Positions 35,527-44,740 of a DNA stretch of 64,000 nt are shown piece after piece. The notes under the pieces were generated by a model. The model ran no database searches. It worked only from the letters and a program-made list of their open reading frames with translations, and was not told the origin of the DNA. The stretch comes from Oscillatoria sp. FACHB-1406 (GTDB taxonomy: Bacteria > Cyanobacteriota > Cyanobacteriia > Cyanobacteriales > Spirulinaceae). The stretch is taken from NCBI RefSeq assembly GCF_014698145.1, contig NZ_JACJSM010000005.1:186001-250000 (forward strand), written 5' to 3'. Each line of letters starts with the position of its first letter. Position 1 is the first letter of the stretch. The position numbers were made by a program, and so were the translations under genes.

Positions 35527-36837
35527 TTATCTTTTAATCCAACCTAACAAAGTCAGTGCTTTAGTTTGCTTCCAAAAAACCGGACGGGTACGAGAGTAAA
35601 AAGCACCGGCAAGGTAAGCCGCGAGAAATTGCGAAATAAGCGTTGCGATCGAAGCTCCATCTCCACCATATTTCGGAATCAAAAAATAATTCAATACGAC
35701 ATTAACAAGCGCCCCAGTAGCCGCCATAGCCGCAGAAAACTTCATCAATCCTTCAGTCGTCAGCCAAGATTCCCGCGCCATCCCTAACGAAGCAAACAAA
35801 CCCGACCAGACCAAGATTGTTAGCATACTCGCTGCGCCAGCATACTTGGGGCCATACATGATTTGGATTAAATAAGGAGAGATTAAAGTAATGGGAATCG
35901 CAACTGAATAACTGACTAAAGCCATCAAGTTTAAGATCTTCTGCATCCTATGATTGTAGGTTTCTTGACTGATGTCTTTAGCTTGGACGATGGAGGGAAA
36001 CACCGATTGTAAGATCGCGATCGGGACAAAGTACCACATCTCCGAAATTTTAACCGCAGCCGAATAAATCCCCACAGCTTCGTCTCCAATCATCGAACCT
36101 AACATCAGTTGGTCGATGCGCATATAAACAAAGATGACCATGCTCGAAAGCATTAAAGGCCAACTTTCTCGCAATAGCGATCGCGCGCGCTTCTTGCTAA
36201 ACTTCCAAGCTCTCATGGAATAGCCGCGCAAATGATACGCGATAACCATTCCAAAATAGGCTAAGGCTTGTTCGAGGAATAAGGCGACTACAAACGCAAC
36301 TAACGGTGCTTTAATTTGAATTAAAATAACTTTAAGTACATTAGTGCAAATGTATGCTATATTTCTCGGCCAAACGATATACTTAGCTTCAACTTGCGAT
36401 TGAAACCAAAACTCGATAACTCCGAAAGCGGTTAGAGCCGAAGCGATCGCAAAAATCGCTACGCTCCATTGCGCGTCTGGGTTTCCCCGCTTTAAGTACA
36501 TCACCGTGCTGACAAGCACCACCAGATTCGTCAAACCGACCAAAAGTTTCAGATAAAAGCCCGTTCCGAGCGTTTCGGATTGGTGCGAAGAATCGCGGGC
36601 TAAATCTCTGACAATAATTTGATCGAGACCGAGTTTAGCAAGAGGCTCGATCAATCCGACATACGCGATCGCATAATTAATCACCCCAAATCGGCTCGGC
36701 CCTAAATAGCGAGCAACCCAAACCCCAACCAGCAATCCCAATCCCAACTGGAAGACCTTTTCGCCGAACAGCCAAGCGGTATTTCCAACAATGCGGCGCA
36801 GGTTAGGACTGAAATTTTTGCCAACTTTTTCTAGCAT
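35527..36837 (-). CDS. Wzx-type polysaccharide flippase
   Basis: MATE/MVF-like transporter of the polysaccharide-synthesis group that flips undecaprenyl-linked repeat units across the inner membrane. 436 aa with about 12-14 hydrophobic segments starting NTAWLFGEKVFQLGLGLLVG, an early motif typical of Wzx proteins (VWVARYLGPSRFG, IVRDLARDS). Adjacent to a Wzy-like ligase/polymerase (36941) and a GT2, it belongs to the Wzx/Wzy pathway with the divergent Wza/Wzc pair. It is not likely a solute antiporter given this context. Confidence 0.88.
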   Translation of the reverse strand: MLEKVGKNFSPNLRRIVGNTAWLFGEKVFQLGLGLLVGVWVARYLGPSRFGVINYAIAYVGLIEPLAKLGLDQIIVRDLARDSSHQSETLGTGFYLKLLVGLTNLVVLVSTVMYLKRGNPDAQWSVAIFAIASALTAFGVIEFWFQSQVEAKYIVWPRNIAYICTNVLKVILIQIKAPLVAFVVALFLEQALAYFGMVIAYHLRGYSMRAWKFSKKRARSLLRESWPLMLSSMVIFVYMRIDQLMLGSMIGDEAVGIYSAAVKISEMWYFVPIAILQSVFPSIVQAKDISQETYNHRMQKILNLMALVSYSVAIPITLISPYLIQIMYGPKYAGAASMLTILVWSGLFASLGMARESWLTTEGLMKFSAAMAATGALVNVVLNYFLIPKYGGDGASIATLISQFLAAYLAGAFYSRTRPVFWKQTKALTLLGWIKR

Positions 36838-36940
36838 TCACGATTCTCCCGGACAATGAGGATGTCAACTCGTTTCCATCTCAATCATCAGATGGAGGGC
36901 TTTCTACTGTAAGTATTCCCGATAACCGCACCAACGCAAC

Positions 36941-38350
36941 TCAGCGACGCTGAGCGACTGTTAAATCGTCTTGAATATAATAAGGCTGCTCCCTGACGCT
37001 GTTGTTAGCAGTATCCAAACTCGTCCTGACTGCAATGACAATATACCAAAACCAAAGGCTAGTCACGCCCAAAAGTCCCGTTTCCGTCAAATTGGTCATC
37101 AATATATACGTCAACAACAACAGCGGTAGCCCCGCTTCAGGCATCGGCGCGCGACCGAGATAAGTCACGGCTTTGGCAATACTGGTAAAAAACGATCCCA
37201 TAAAAACCACCAAACCCACATACCCCAAATCGCAAGCGAGATCGAGAAAACCGTTGTGAGAGTGAGGCGGGACAAATTGCGTTTTGATGACAACAATACT
37301 GCGTGCCGGATTGTCAGCATCGCGCCACGGTTGCCAAAATCCATCAATTCCATACCCCAAGAACGGTCGCTCGTTAAGTTTATCGATAATGAGCGGCCAA
37401 AAATCCGTTCGTCCCGTAATTGTTAGATCCTTATTTAATGTATCTACAACGATAAACTTTAAATTCTCGGTCACAATGATTGTCAAACATACGCTAACAA
37501 TCATAAACAGAACAACTGAAACAAAAGCCCATTGTGAAGGGAGTTTTTTCGCCGTTCCTAAATAAAACCACAAGGCGAGTAAGCAAACTACTAATACTTT
37601 AGCTGCACCGCTTTTTCCCTGATTGATAGCAATCAAACTCAAAACAAAAACAAAAATAGAAAAGTTGCGAGATCGGGGATAGTAAAGAGCGTTAACAAAC
37701 CAAATTATTGCCCCAAAAAGTGTAACAAAGCAAAATTGATTTTTATGTCCGATAATGCCAACCCATGCGCCTTCAAAGTCCTTACCCGAACTGGTGAAGC
37801 TATACCCAAAACTCACCAACAAGAGAATGAGGGAAACAACTTTTCCAATCTCAAAAAGTTCCGACCAGGAGTATTGTTTCCCGACATAAATCGCCACAAG
37901 CGAAGTTGCCAAATAAACCAAACTCGTTTTAAATGTAACATCGGGAGTGTCCGACCAGAATCGAGAAAGACCGATTAAAATGAGAGTCGTTATCAAAAAG
38001 GGATCGCGTACTAAAAGTACATTTGCCACAGAAACCATGTCTCGCAGCGTGTAGCGAAGCCGGGGTGAAAGTATCATAACAATCATCCCATAAAATGCCA
38101 ACTGTATCATCACTGTCGTTGGCGTAATCGCAACATTTGATAAAGCCCTAGGATGCAACTTTGGGAAAGGCATAATCGTTGCACCTGTCGCCCCAGCGAT
38201 GGTAATTAAAAAGACATAGATAAAAAACTTTTCAACCTGTAACGCATAACTCTTATAGCGACCGATATAGTTAAATAAAATCAGACCATAGAGAGAACCG
38301 AGAGAGATAAGAAGGCATAAAATTATCGGATCCTTTAAGATTTGTTTCAT
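36941..38350 (-). CDS. O-antigen ligase/polymerase family (Wzy-like)
   Basis: Polytopic membrane protein, 469 aa, about 12 helices with one large periplasmic loop (about residues 300-380). The loop contains GRTDFWPLIIDKLNERPFLG and PPHSHNGFLDLACDLGYVG, where the H-x-N motif is the WaaL/Wzy_C hallmark. With Wzx next door and Wza/Wzc divergent, it is taken as the exopolysaccharide polymerase rather than an O-antigen ligase, but the two cannot be separated by sequence alone. The ATG at 38350 is 267 bp from the wza start. Confidence 0.85.
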   Translation of the reverse strand: MKQILKDPIILCLLISLGSLYGLILFNYIGRYKSYALQVEKFFIYVFLITIAGATGATIMPFPKLHPRALSNVAITPTTVMIQLAFYGMIVMILSPRLRYTLRDMVSVANVLLVRDPFLITTLILIGLSRFWSDTPDVTFKTSLVYLATSLVAIYVGKQYSWSELFEIGKVVSLILLLVSFGYSFTSSGKDFEGAWVGIIGHKNQFCFVTLFGAIIWFVNALYYPRSRNFSIFVFVLSLIAINQGKSGAAKVLVVCLLALWFYLGTAKKLPSQWAFVSVVLFMIVSVCLTIIVTENLKFIVVDTLNKDLTITGRTDFWPLIIDKLNERPFLGYGIDGFWQPWRDADNPARSIVVIKTQFVPPHSHNGFLDLACDLGYVGLVVFMGSFFTSIAKAVTYLGRAPMPEAGLPLLLLTYILMTNLTETGLLGVTSLWFWYIVIAVRTSLDTANNSVREQPYYIQDDLTVAQRR

Positions 38351-38617
38351 GGTGTAACAGAGCGCTCTAATCGAATGAGAAGTTAAAAGGAATAGGGGTC
38401 AGCGCTAGCCAAGGAAAAGTTAATTCGAGCAGTTAAGTTATATCGCGTTTAAACTGAATCTAGCGCTTAGGGTAGCATCTATAACTCATTGCAATCGAGG
38501 GAGAGGGAACCTCTCATCAAAGTCGAGCATCCTCAAGGTATAACGCACGGGACTCCCTGTTGAACGTTAAATTGTTAATTGTTATAAGTTATAAGCCCTG
38601 CACGTTCGCGAGATTTG
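38351..38617. promoter_or_regulatory. Divergent promoter region between wzy-like and wza-like genes
   Basis: This 267-bp interval drives both export operons. It contains the tandem GTTATAAGTTATAAG just ahead of the plus-strand gene. No clean -35/-10 pair could be set with confidence. Confidence 0.35.
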
Positions 38618-40090
38618 ATGAACCAGCAAACTCTAAAAGTGACTTGCCCGATCGCTCTACTCCTGTGGGGAACGATGTCGCTCCCCGCTCCCAGTATGGC
38701 GCAACAGCAGCCCTCCGTGCCGCTTGCCCAAAGATCGCTCTCGTCGATAGAAAGTTCCTATTTTTTGGGGGGCGGCGATCGCATCTCGATCGATGTCTTT
38801 GAAGTGCCTCAATACAGCGGTTCTTACCAACTGCCCATCGACGGGATAATCTCACTGCCGCTCGTCGGAGCAGTACCGATAGGCGGGCTGACCCTCGAGC
38901 AAGCAGCCAGCGTTATCTCGAACCGCTACGCTGCCTACCTCAAACGCCCAATTATTACAATCCGCTTGCTCAGCACGCGCCCGATTAACGTCTTCGTATC
39001 CGGAGAAGTGAGCAAACCCGGTTCCTTTAGCATTCCCTTAATCGGGGGTTCCGGCGATCAACCCGGTATCCAATACCCAACCCTCACCCAAGCGCTGAAA
39101 ACGGCCGGAGGAGTTACCTTAGCCGCCGATATCAGCCAAGTTCAAGTTCGACGCAGGACTTCCGGCGGCGGCGAGCAAGCGTATACCGTGAACTTTAAAG
39201 ACTTCATCGAAACCGGAAATCCGCAATCGAGCTTAACCTTACGCGATGGCGATGCCATTTACGTCCCGGCGGCTACAGAAGTTTCCCTGCGCGAACTTCG
39301 TCAGTTAGCCAACGTAGAATTTGCGGCCGATATCAACGCCGCTAGAACCGTCTCTGTCATCGGTCAGGTGGTGCGTCCGGGATCTTACTACATTCAAACC
39401 GCTCAAGCCGGAATTCCATCGAGTTTGCCGACTCTGACGCGAGCGATTAAGGAAGCGGGAGGCATTACGCAACTCGCAGACGTTCGCAACGTACAACTGC
39501 GAAGATTGACTAAATCCGGAACCGAGCAACTGATTGCCGTCAATCTCTGGCAACTGCTACAAAGTGGAGATATCAGCCAAGATACCGTCATCCAAGACGG
39601 AGACACAATTATCGTCCCTCAAGCCAGCGAAATTTCAGCCGCAGAAGCAGCCGAAATCGCCAAAGCTCAGTTTTCGCCCGATACGATTAAAGTGGCAGTA
39701 TCCGGCGAGGTTCGCCAGCCGGGAATTGTTAACATTCCACCGAACACGCCGCTCAACCAAGCAATTATGACCGCAGGCGGCTTCAACCGCTCTCGAGCGG
39801 ATAACGATCGCGTCACCCTGATTCGCCTCAATCCCGACGGTTCGGTCGTCAGTCGAGAAGTCCCCATTGATATCAGCCAAGGGATCAGCGAACAGAGTAA
39901 CCCACTCCTGCGCGACAACGATATCATTGTGGTGGGACGCAACCGAGCCACTGCCATTGCTGACTCCCTCGACGACTTCCTACGAGCGGGTGCTAATGCA
40001 CTTTCTTGGTTCTCAATTCCCAGCCGTATTTTTGGCATCCTAGATGTATTGGGTATCACGAATACCGATAGCACTGACAGTAGTAACTGA
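38618..40090 (+). CDS. Polysaccharide export protein with SLBB domains (Wza-like)
   Basis: Outer-membrane/periplasmic exporter, 490 aa. A signal peptide (CPIALLLWGTMSLPAPSMAQ) is followed by a polysaccharide-export domain, residues about 45-130 (YFLGGGDRISIDVFEVPQYS), and at least three SLBB-type modules: INVFVSGEVSKPGSF, RTVSVIGQVVRPGSYYI, IKVAVSGEVRQPGIVNI. The E-x-x-x-PG repeats are well conserved. ATG 38618 is chosen over an overlapping TTG at 38615. It is directly upstream (29 bp) of the Wzc-like kinase, in the same operon. Confidence 0.92.
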   Translation: MNQQTLKVTCPIALLLWGTMSLPAPSMAQQQPSVPLAQRSLSSIESSYFLGGGDRISIDVFEVPQYSGSYQLPIDGIISLPLVGAVPIGGLTLEQAASVISNRYAAYLKRPIITIRLLSTRPINVFVSGEVSKPGSFSIPLIGGSGDQPGIQYPTLTQALKTAGGVTLAADISQVQVRRRTSGGGEQAYTVNFKDFIETGNPQSSLTLRDGDAIYVPAATEVSLRELRQLANVEFAADINAARTVSVIGQVVRPGSYYIQTAQAGIPSSLPTLTRAIKEAGGITQLADVRNVQLRRLTKSGTEQLIAVNLWQLLQSGDISQDTVIQDGDTIIVPQASEISAAEAAEIAKAQFSPDTIKVAVSGEVRQPGIVNIPPNTPLNQAIMTAGGFNRSRADNDRVTLIRLNPDGSVVSREVPIDISQGISEQSNPLLRDNDIIVVGRNRATAIADSLDDFLRAGANALSWFSIPSRIFGILDVLGITNTDSTDSSN

Positions 40091-40119
40091 ATTCAACTTC
40101 TCCCCCAGGTCGCCTTTCT

Positions 40120-42456
40120 ATGGACACAGAACGCAACGCCATCAGTTATCCTAACCGCCTCAGTCGGACGAGCGCCCCGCCGACGGTTGAACCCGTTTCT
40201 GCCTCACAGCCCGCAGGGGGAGATGGAGATGCCATCGATCTAACTTGGCTGGGGTCGGTTTTTATGCGCCGCCTGCCGGTGATGATCTTTGTTAGCTTCC
40301 TCTTGAGCGGTTTGAGCGCTGCCGCCATCTTTTTGAAAGGGCAACAAACGGAAGTCTCTTACGACGGCTCTTTCCAGATGTTAATCGAACCGGTAACTGC
40401 GGAAGGACGGTTGGCGAAACTTTCTTTGCTCGCTCAAACCGGAACGAATGTCGGTGCAACCGAACTGACTAAAGTGGGGGTAGACCAAGCCGATTTGGTC
40501 GATTACGAAACTCAAATCCGAGTTCTTAAGAGTCCCAGGATTCTCGATCCTGTGGTAAAAACCCTTCGGACTAAAAACCCAGATATGACTTCTCAAGTGT
40601 TGCTGAGTAATTTAACGATTTCGCGGATTGGGTATGTCAAGGACGGTAAGGAAGTCGGCACGAAGATTTTAGACGTGCATTACAAGGACAAAGATCCCGA
40701 GCAGATTAAGTTTGTTTTAGATACTTTATCTAACGCTTATCTCCAATATTCGTTGGAAGAACGCCAGAGCAGTCTCAATCAAGGTTTAGAATTTATCAAC
40801 CAACAACTGCCCGAACTCCAGAATCGAGTCGATAAATTTCAAGGTCAATTGCAAAAGCTGCGGGAGCAATATAACCTAACTTTTCCCGATCGCACGGCGG
40901 ACGAGCTATCGAATGAAGGCCGCAACTTGCAAGGAGAACGGATTAACGTTCAAGCTCAATTGACGGAATCGATCGCCAGTTATAACAACCTCGAAAAAGA
41001 AATTGCAGCCGGGAACCCGATTTCGATTTTGTCGCGGGATCCGAATAATAATTATAACGTTCTCATCAACCAACTTCAGCAAGTCGAGAGTCAGATTGCC
41101 TTGCAAGCGAGTCAGTTTAAAGAAGACAGTCCGCCGATGCAGGTTTTGTACGAGAAGCGGGATAACCTGCGTGCACTGCTTGCTAGAGAGGCAGACGCAG
41201 CCCGACGCACCCTAGCGGTCAAAATTAAGGACTTACAAGCCAGAGAACAGTATATTGACAACCGGCAGCAACAACTCGATAGCCGTCTGCGAGTTTTTCC
41301 GGAAGTCTTACGCCAGTATAGCGATCTCGATCGCAATACCGGGGTAGCAACGGAAACATTGAAAACATTTTTGGAAAAGCGAGAAGCCCTTAAATTGGAT
41401 GCTTCGCAACGCGAAATTCCTTGGCAGCTAATCGCGCCGCCCGCACTCTGGGAAACGGTAGACGGCGGTTTACTGAAGACTTCCGAGATTAATAAGAAAC
41501 GATTGCTCGCGATCGCGGTGATTTTAAGTACCCTGGTCGGTATCGGTGTTGGATTTATTATTGAAATTCTCAATTCCGTTTACCACACGCCGGACGAAGT
41601 GAAAAATGGCACGAAATTGCGCTTGCTCGGTGCGATTCCTCGTGCTAAGCAACTCAAGCGGTACGAAAATCGACTGCGCCGACTGGCGAAGGGAGGACAA
41701 CCGGAATTCTTGCCGCAGCCCGAATATTCTGTTGCTTTTTTAGAAGCTTTCCGTTCGCTTTACACCAATATCAGTTTGCTCGACTCGAAAAAAAGCCATA
41801 TTCATTCCCTAGCGGTGAGTTCTGCGGCTTCGGGCGATGGCAAATCGACAATTGCTTGGCAACTCGCCCAAACTGCCGCCAGTGTCGGACAGCGCGTTTT
41901 GTTGGTGGATAGCGATTTGCGCCGCCCGCAGTTGCATTGGCGTTTGGGGCTGACTAACAAACAAGGACTCAGTGATTTGATTCAAAGCGATTTGATCTTG
42001 AATGAAGTGATTCAACAATCGCCAACAGAACCCAATCTTTTCTTCCTCAGTAGCGGTAATATTCCGAGCGATCCGATTAAGTTGCTTTCTTCTGCGAAGA
42101 TGGAACACCTGATGGAGCAGTTCCAAGGTTTCTTCGATTTCGTGGTTTACGATACGCCGCCGTTAATAGGTTTAGCGGATGCTAACCTCATTGGTGCAAA
42201 AGCGGATGGTATCGTTTTTGTGGTGAATCTCGATAAGACGAATCGAGGACTCGTTACTAAAGCGATTGATGGCTTGCGCATGACTCGGGCTACGATTTTG
42301 GGGGTCGTTGCCAATGGCATCAAACGCGATAATGTTGAGGTTGAGCTAGCTTACCTGCGCTCTGACCGTTCTTTTTCTACCTACAGTATTCCTCCTAACC
42401 GACCGAAGGCTGTAGAGCAATCAGAACCAAAACTGCCCTCGCAAGGGAATAATTAA
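40120..42456 (+). CDS. Polysaccharide co-polymerase/BY-kinase (Wzc-like)
   Basis: Inner-membrane protein, 778 aa. A Wzz-type domain starts about residue 50 (membrane span VMIFVSFLLSGLSAAAIFL), a long periplasmic coiled coil fills about 190-420, and a second span is near 460-485 (AIAVILSTLVGIGVGFII). The cytoplasmic ATPase has Walker A SGDGKSTIAW at about 570, Walker A' VLLVDSDLRRP and Walker B FVVYDTPP. The C-terminal tail (after about 750) has only a couple of tyrosines (AYLRSDRSFSTYSIP), not the Tyr cluster of E. coli Wzc. It probably controls chain length with the Wza-like protein; autophosphorylation sites are uncertain. Confidence 0.9.
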   Translation: MDTERNAISYPNRLSRTSAPPTVEPVSASQPAGGDGDAIDLTWLGSVFMRRLPVMIFVSFLLSGLSAAAIFLKGQQTEVSYDGSFQMLIEPVTAEGRLAKLSLLAQTGTNVGATELTKVGVDQADLVDYETQIRVLKSPRILDPVVKTLRTKNPDMTSQVLLSNLTISRIGYVKDGKEVGTKILDVHYKDKDPEQIKFVLDTLSNAYLQYSLEERQSSLNQGLEFINQQLPELQNRVDKFQGQLQKLREQYNLTFPDRTADELSNEGRNLQGERINVQAQLTESIASYNNLEKEIAAGNPISILSRDPNNNYNVLINQLQQVESQIALQASQFKEDSPPMQVLYEKRDNLRALLAREADAARRTLAVKIKDLQAREQYIDNRQQQLDSRLRVFPEVLRQYSDLDRNTGVATETLKTFLEKREALKLDASQREIPWQLIAPPALWETVDGGLLKTSEINKKRLLAIAVILSTLVGIGVGFIIEILNSVYHTPDEVKNGTKLRLLGAIPRAKQLKRYENRLRRLAKGGQPEFLPQPEYSVAFLEAFRSLYTNISLLDSKKSHIHSLAVSSAASGDGKSTIAWQLAQTAASVGQRVLLVDSDLRRPQLHWRLGLTNKQGLSDLIQSDLILNEVIQQSPTEPNLFFLSSGNIPSDPIKLLSSAKMEHLMEQFQGFFDFVVYDTPPLIGLADANLIGAKADGIVFVVNLDKTNRGLVTKAIDGLRMTRATILGVVANGIKRDNVEVELAYLRSDRSFSTYSIPPNRPKAVEQSEPKLPSQGNN

Positions 42457-42517
42457 TAAAGCGATGAATGGCACTGACTTAAGGCGGGTGGGCAGCGCCC
42501 ACCCTAGGAAATTATCT

Positions 42518-42545
42518 GTAGAGACGTTGTATACAACGTCTCTAC
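42518..42545. repeat. 28-bp perfect palindrome
   Basis: GTAGAGACGTTGTA followed by its exact inverse TACAACGTCTCTAC, 62 bp after the Wzc-like gene. It is the same class as 28568-28595. The GGGTGGGCAGCGCCCACCC palindrome at 42486-42504 is next to it. It may end transcription of the export operon; no other structure was recognised in 42457-42631. Confidence 0.75.
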
Positions 42546-42631
42546 AGGCGATGTTTTAACTCTTATTTCAGTGCCATTCAATACAGCGATCGCTCCATTA
42601 TCCCCTCCCTCGCCCTTCTGTTCCCGAACCC

Positions 42632-43306
42632 GTGCTTCAAGAACGCTTGATGATTTTTATGCGCTTTCCAGAAGCAGGAAAGACGAAAACTCGATTGATC
42701 CCTCGGTTGGGAACGGAGGGGGCTGCGCTTTTGCAGCGTCAAATGAGCGAATATACGATCGCGCAGGTGGAACGCCTCGATCGCGCTGTAAGGATTGAAA
42801 TCCATTATGCTGGCGGGACTCGCCAACAGATGCAGGATTGGTTGGGGAACGATCGCGTTTATCGCGAGCAAAATGAGGGAGATTTGGGGGAACGTCTGAA
42901 TGCTGCCTTTGTGAGTGCTTTTGGCGATCGCGTCGAGCGCGCGATCGCGATTGGCATCGATTGTCCGGATCTCAACGCTGAATTGTTAAATGAGGCTTTC
43001 GAGCAATTGAAACTCAACGATTTGGTCTTGGGGAAAGCGGCAGATGGCGGATATTATTTAATTGGTTTGCGATGCTCGACAGACTTACAAAAGTCTCCTC
43101 AAAGTCAAGCCAAAGATACGATTTGTAATCTTGAATTCGGGCAACTGTTTGAAGGGATTGCTTGGGGAAACGAGCGAGTTTTAGCGCAAACGGTAGCGAT
43201 CGCCAAAAAATTAGGATACGCGATCGCCTATCTTCCCCTACTCCACGATGTCGATTATCCTGAAGACTTACCGATTTGGGAAAACCGAAAAATCTACCCC
43301 GACTGA
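42632..43306 (+). CDS. DUF2064/TIGR04282 family glycosyltransferase-like protein
   Basis: GT-A-like protein, 224 aa. The start region MIFMRFPEAGKTKTRLIPRL is the family motif (nucleotidyltransferase-like G-x-x-K-T-R). It also has IAIGIDCPDLNAELL (acidic metal-binding pair), and LVLGKAADGGYYLIGLR near the middle. The product family is annotated around arsenosugar biosynthesis, but no arsenic genes are nearby. The start is GTG 42632; ATG 42650 and 42659 are alternatives. It stands upstream of purK without overlap. Confidence 0.85.
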   Translation: MLQERLMIFMRFPEAGKTKTRLIPRLGTEGAALLQRQMSEYTIAQVERLDRAVRIEIHYAGGTRQQMQDWLGNDRVYREQNEGDLGERLNAAFVSAFGDRVERAIAIGIDCPDLNAELLNEAFEQLKLNDLVLGKAADGGYYLIGLRCSTDLQKSPQSQAKDTICNLEFGQLFEGIAWGNERVLAQTVAIAKKLGYAIAYLPLLHDVDYPEDLPIWENRKIYPD

Positions 43307-43382
43307 TACCAATTCCCATATTCATAATTCACAATTCATCATTCAGCACTCACCCCGTCCCCGCGTCAAGCCGCAAAGCGGC

Positions 43383-43423
43383 AATTCGTAATTACGAATT
43401 ACGAACTACGAATTACGAATTAT
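43383..43423. repeat. AATTCGT/ACGAATT heptamer tract
   Basis: Interrupted tandem copies of ACGAATT and AATTCGT between the DUF2064 gene and purK, with ATTCATAATTC-type sequence just before (43320-43350). Same class as 4779-4810 and 44615-44651. It fills most of the 43307-43465 gap. Confidence 0.75.
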
Positions 43424-43465
43424 TGGGTCAGCCTTAACTTAGGTCATTCAACCGGATTTTAGATT

Positions 43466-44614
43466 ATGAGCGATCGGCAAATTCAAAACGTTGGCATCAT
43501 TGGCGGCGGACAACTCGCTTGGATGATGGCCGATGCCGCCCAAAAACTCAACCTCAATCTCATCGTTCAAACCCCTCACCCCAGCGATCCCGCCGCCAGT
43601 ATTGCCGATCGCGTGATTCTCGCCCCCATTGACGATGCCGCAGCCACCGCCCAACTCGCCGCCCTCTGCGATGTCATTACCTTTGAAAATGAATTCATCG
43701 ATTTAGAAGCATTGCAAGCGATCGCGCGCCAAGACACCATTTTTCGCCCTCGCCTGCAAGCACTCGCCCCCTTACTCGATAAATACGACCAACGCAGCTA
43801 TTTTAAATCCCTCGGTTTGCCCGTTCCCGACTTTCGCCTGTTAGATGAAGAAAATCCCGATCCTCCCGATCGCTTCCCCGCTGTCCTCAAAGCGCGGCGA
43901 CACGGCTACGACGGCTACGGCACATTTATTGTTAAAAGTCAAGAAGAATTTAGCCAGCTATGGGAACGGTTGAATCGCCCCTCCCTACTCCTCGAAGAAT
44001 TCGTTCCCTTTGAGAAAGAATTAGCAATTATGGCAGCGCGGGGTGCAACCGGAGAAATTGCGCTCTATCCCGTCGTCGAAACGCAGCAAGAGAAGGAAGT
44101 GTGCCGCCGCGTTATTGCTCCAGCGGATATTTCCCCTGAAGTTAGCTTACAAGTTAGCGCGATCGCGCAGCAACTCCTCAATCGCCTCGAAGTTATCGGT
44201 ATTTTTGGGATCGAACTTTTTCTCACCCGCGACGGCAAAATCTCCGTCAACGAAATTGCCCCCCGCACCCACAATTCCGGACATTACACCCTTGATGCTT
44301 GCGATATCTCTCAATTTGAGATGCACCTACGCGCTGTCGCCGGATTGCCCCTCGCAACGCCGCAATTGACGAACTGCGAAGGAGCAGTGATGGTTAATTT
44401 GCTCGGTTATGAAACCTCGCATTGCGATTATGCCGAAAAACGAGCCAAACTCGCCGAAATTCCTAACGCGCGCGTCCATTGGTACGGAAAAAGTGAATCT
44501 CGCCCGGGCAGAAAACTCGGTCACATTACTGTATTGTTGCAGCAAGGAGAATTGGAAAAGGCAAACGCGATCGCGCGCCGAGTCGAAGCACTTTGGTATT
44601 CCAGAGAACCGTGA
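43466..44614 (+). CDS. purK: N5-carboxyaminoimidazole ribonucleotide synthase PurK
   Basis: ATP-grasp enzyme converting AIR, bicarbonate and ATP to N5-CAIR in purine synthesis. The N-terminal NVGIIGGGQLAWMMADAAQK is the PurK GGGQL signature. The ATP-grasp core has FPAVLKARRHGYDGYGTFIV, LLEEFVPFEKELAIMAARG and the C-terminal VNEIAPRTHNSGHYTLDAC. 382 aa. ATG 43466 follows an untranslated repeat tract, with no strong ribosome site. purE, which normally works with it, is not in the window. Confidence 0.95.
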   Translation: MSDRQIQNVGIIGGGQLAWMMADAAQKLNLNLIVQTPHPSDPAASIADRVILAPIDDAAATAQLAALCDVITFENEFIDLEALQAIARQDTIFRPRLQALAPLLDKYDQRSYFKSLGLPVPDFRLLDEENPDPPDRFPAVLKARRHGYDGYGTFIVKSQEEFSQLWERLNRPSLLLEEFVPFEKELAIMAARGATGEIALYPVVETQQEKEVCRRVIAPADISPEVSLQVSAIAQQLLNRLEVIGIFGIELFLTRDGKISVNEIAPRTHNSGHYTLDACDISQFEMHLRAVAGLPLATPQLTNCEGAVMVNLLGYETSHCDYAEKRAKLAEIPNARVHWYGKSESRPGRKLGHITVLLQQGELEKANAIARRVEALWYSREP

Positions 44615-44651
44615 TTCGTAATTCGTAATTCGTAATTCGTAATTCGTAATT
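44615..44651. repeat. Tandem AATTCGT heptamers after purK
   Basis: Five or so consecutive TAATTCG units beginning right at the purK stop codon. A TATAGCGCTACTTGC motif (end of the 106-bp repeat family) follows at about 44699-44713. Confidence 0.75.
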
Positions 44652-44740
44652 TGCAGTCATTGAGACTTCGGAATTTCAGCAAGCTCAACGATCGCGAATT
44701 ATAGCGCTACTTGCCCGATAATGAGCGGCACTAAAAGCTG

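Noticed and set aside
42632-43306. Arsenic-related operon suggested by the TIGR04282 family name
   Set aside because: No arsenite methyltransferase, ArsS or ars regulator is adjacent; the name alone is not evidence.
43320-43423. Possible CRISPR-like array (repeated 7-mers)
   Set aside because: The repeats are 7 bp, contiguous and without unique spacers, so they are short tandem repeats.
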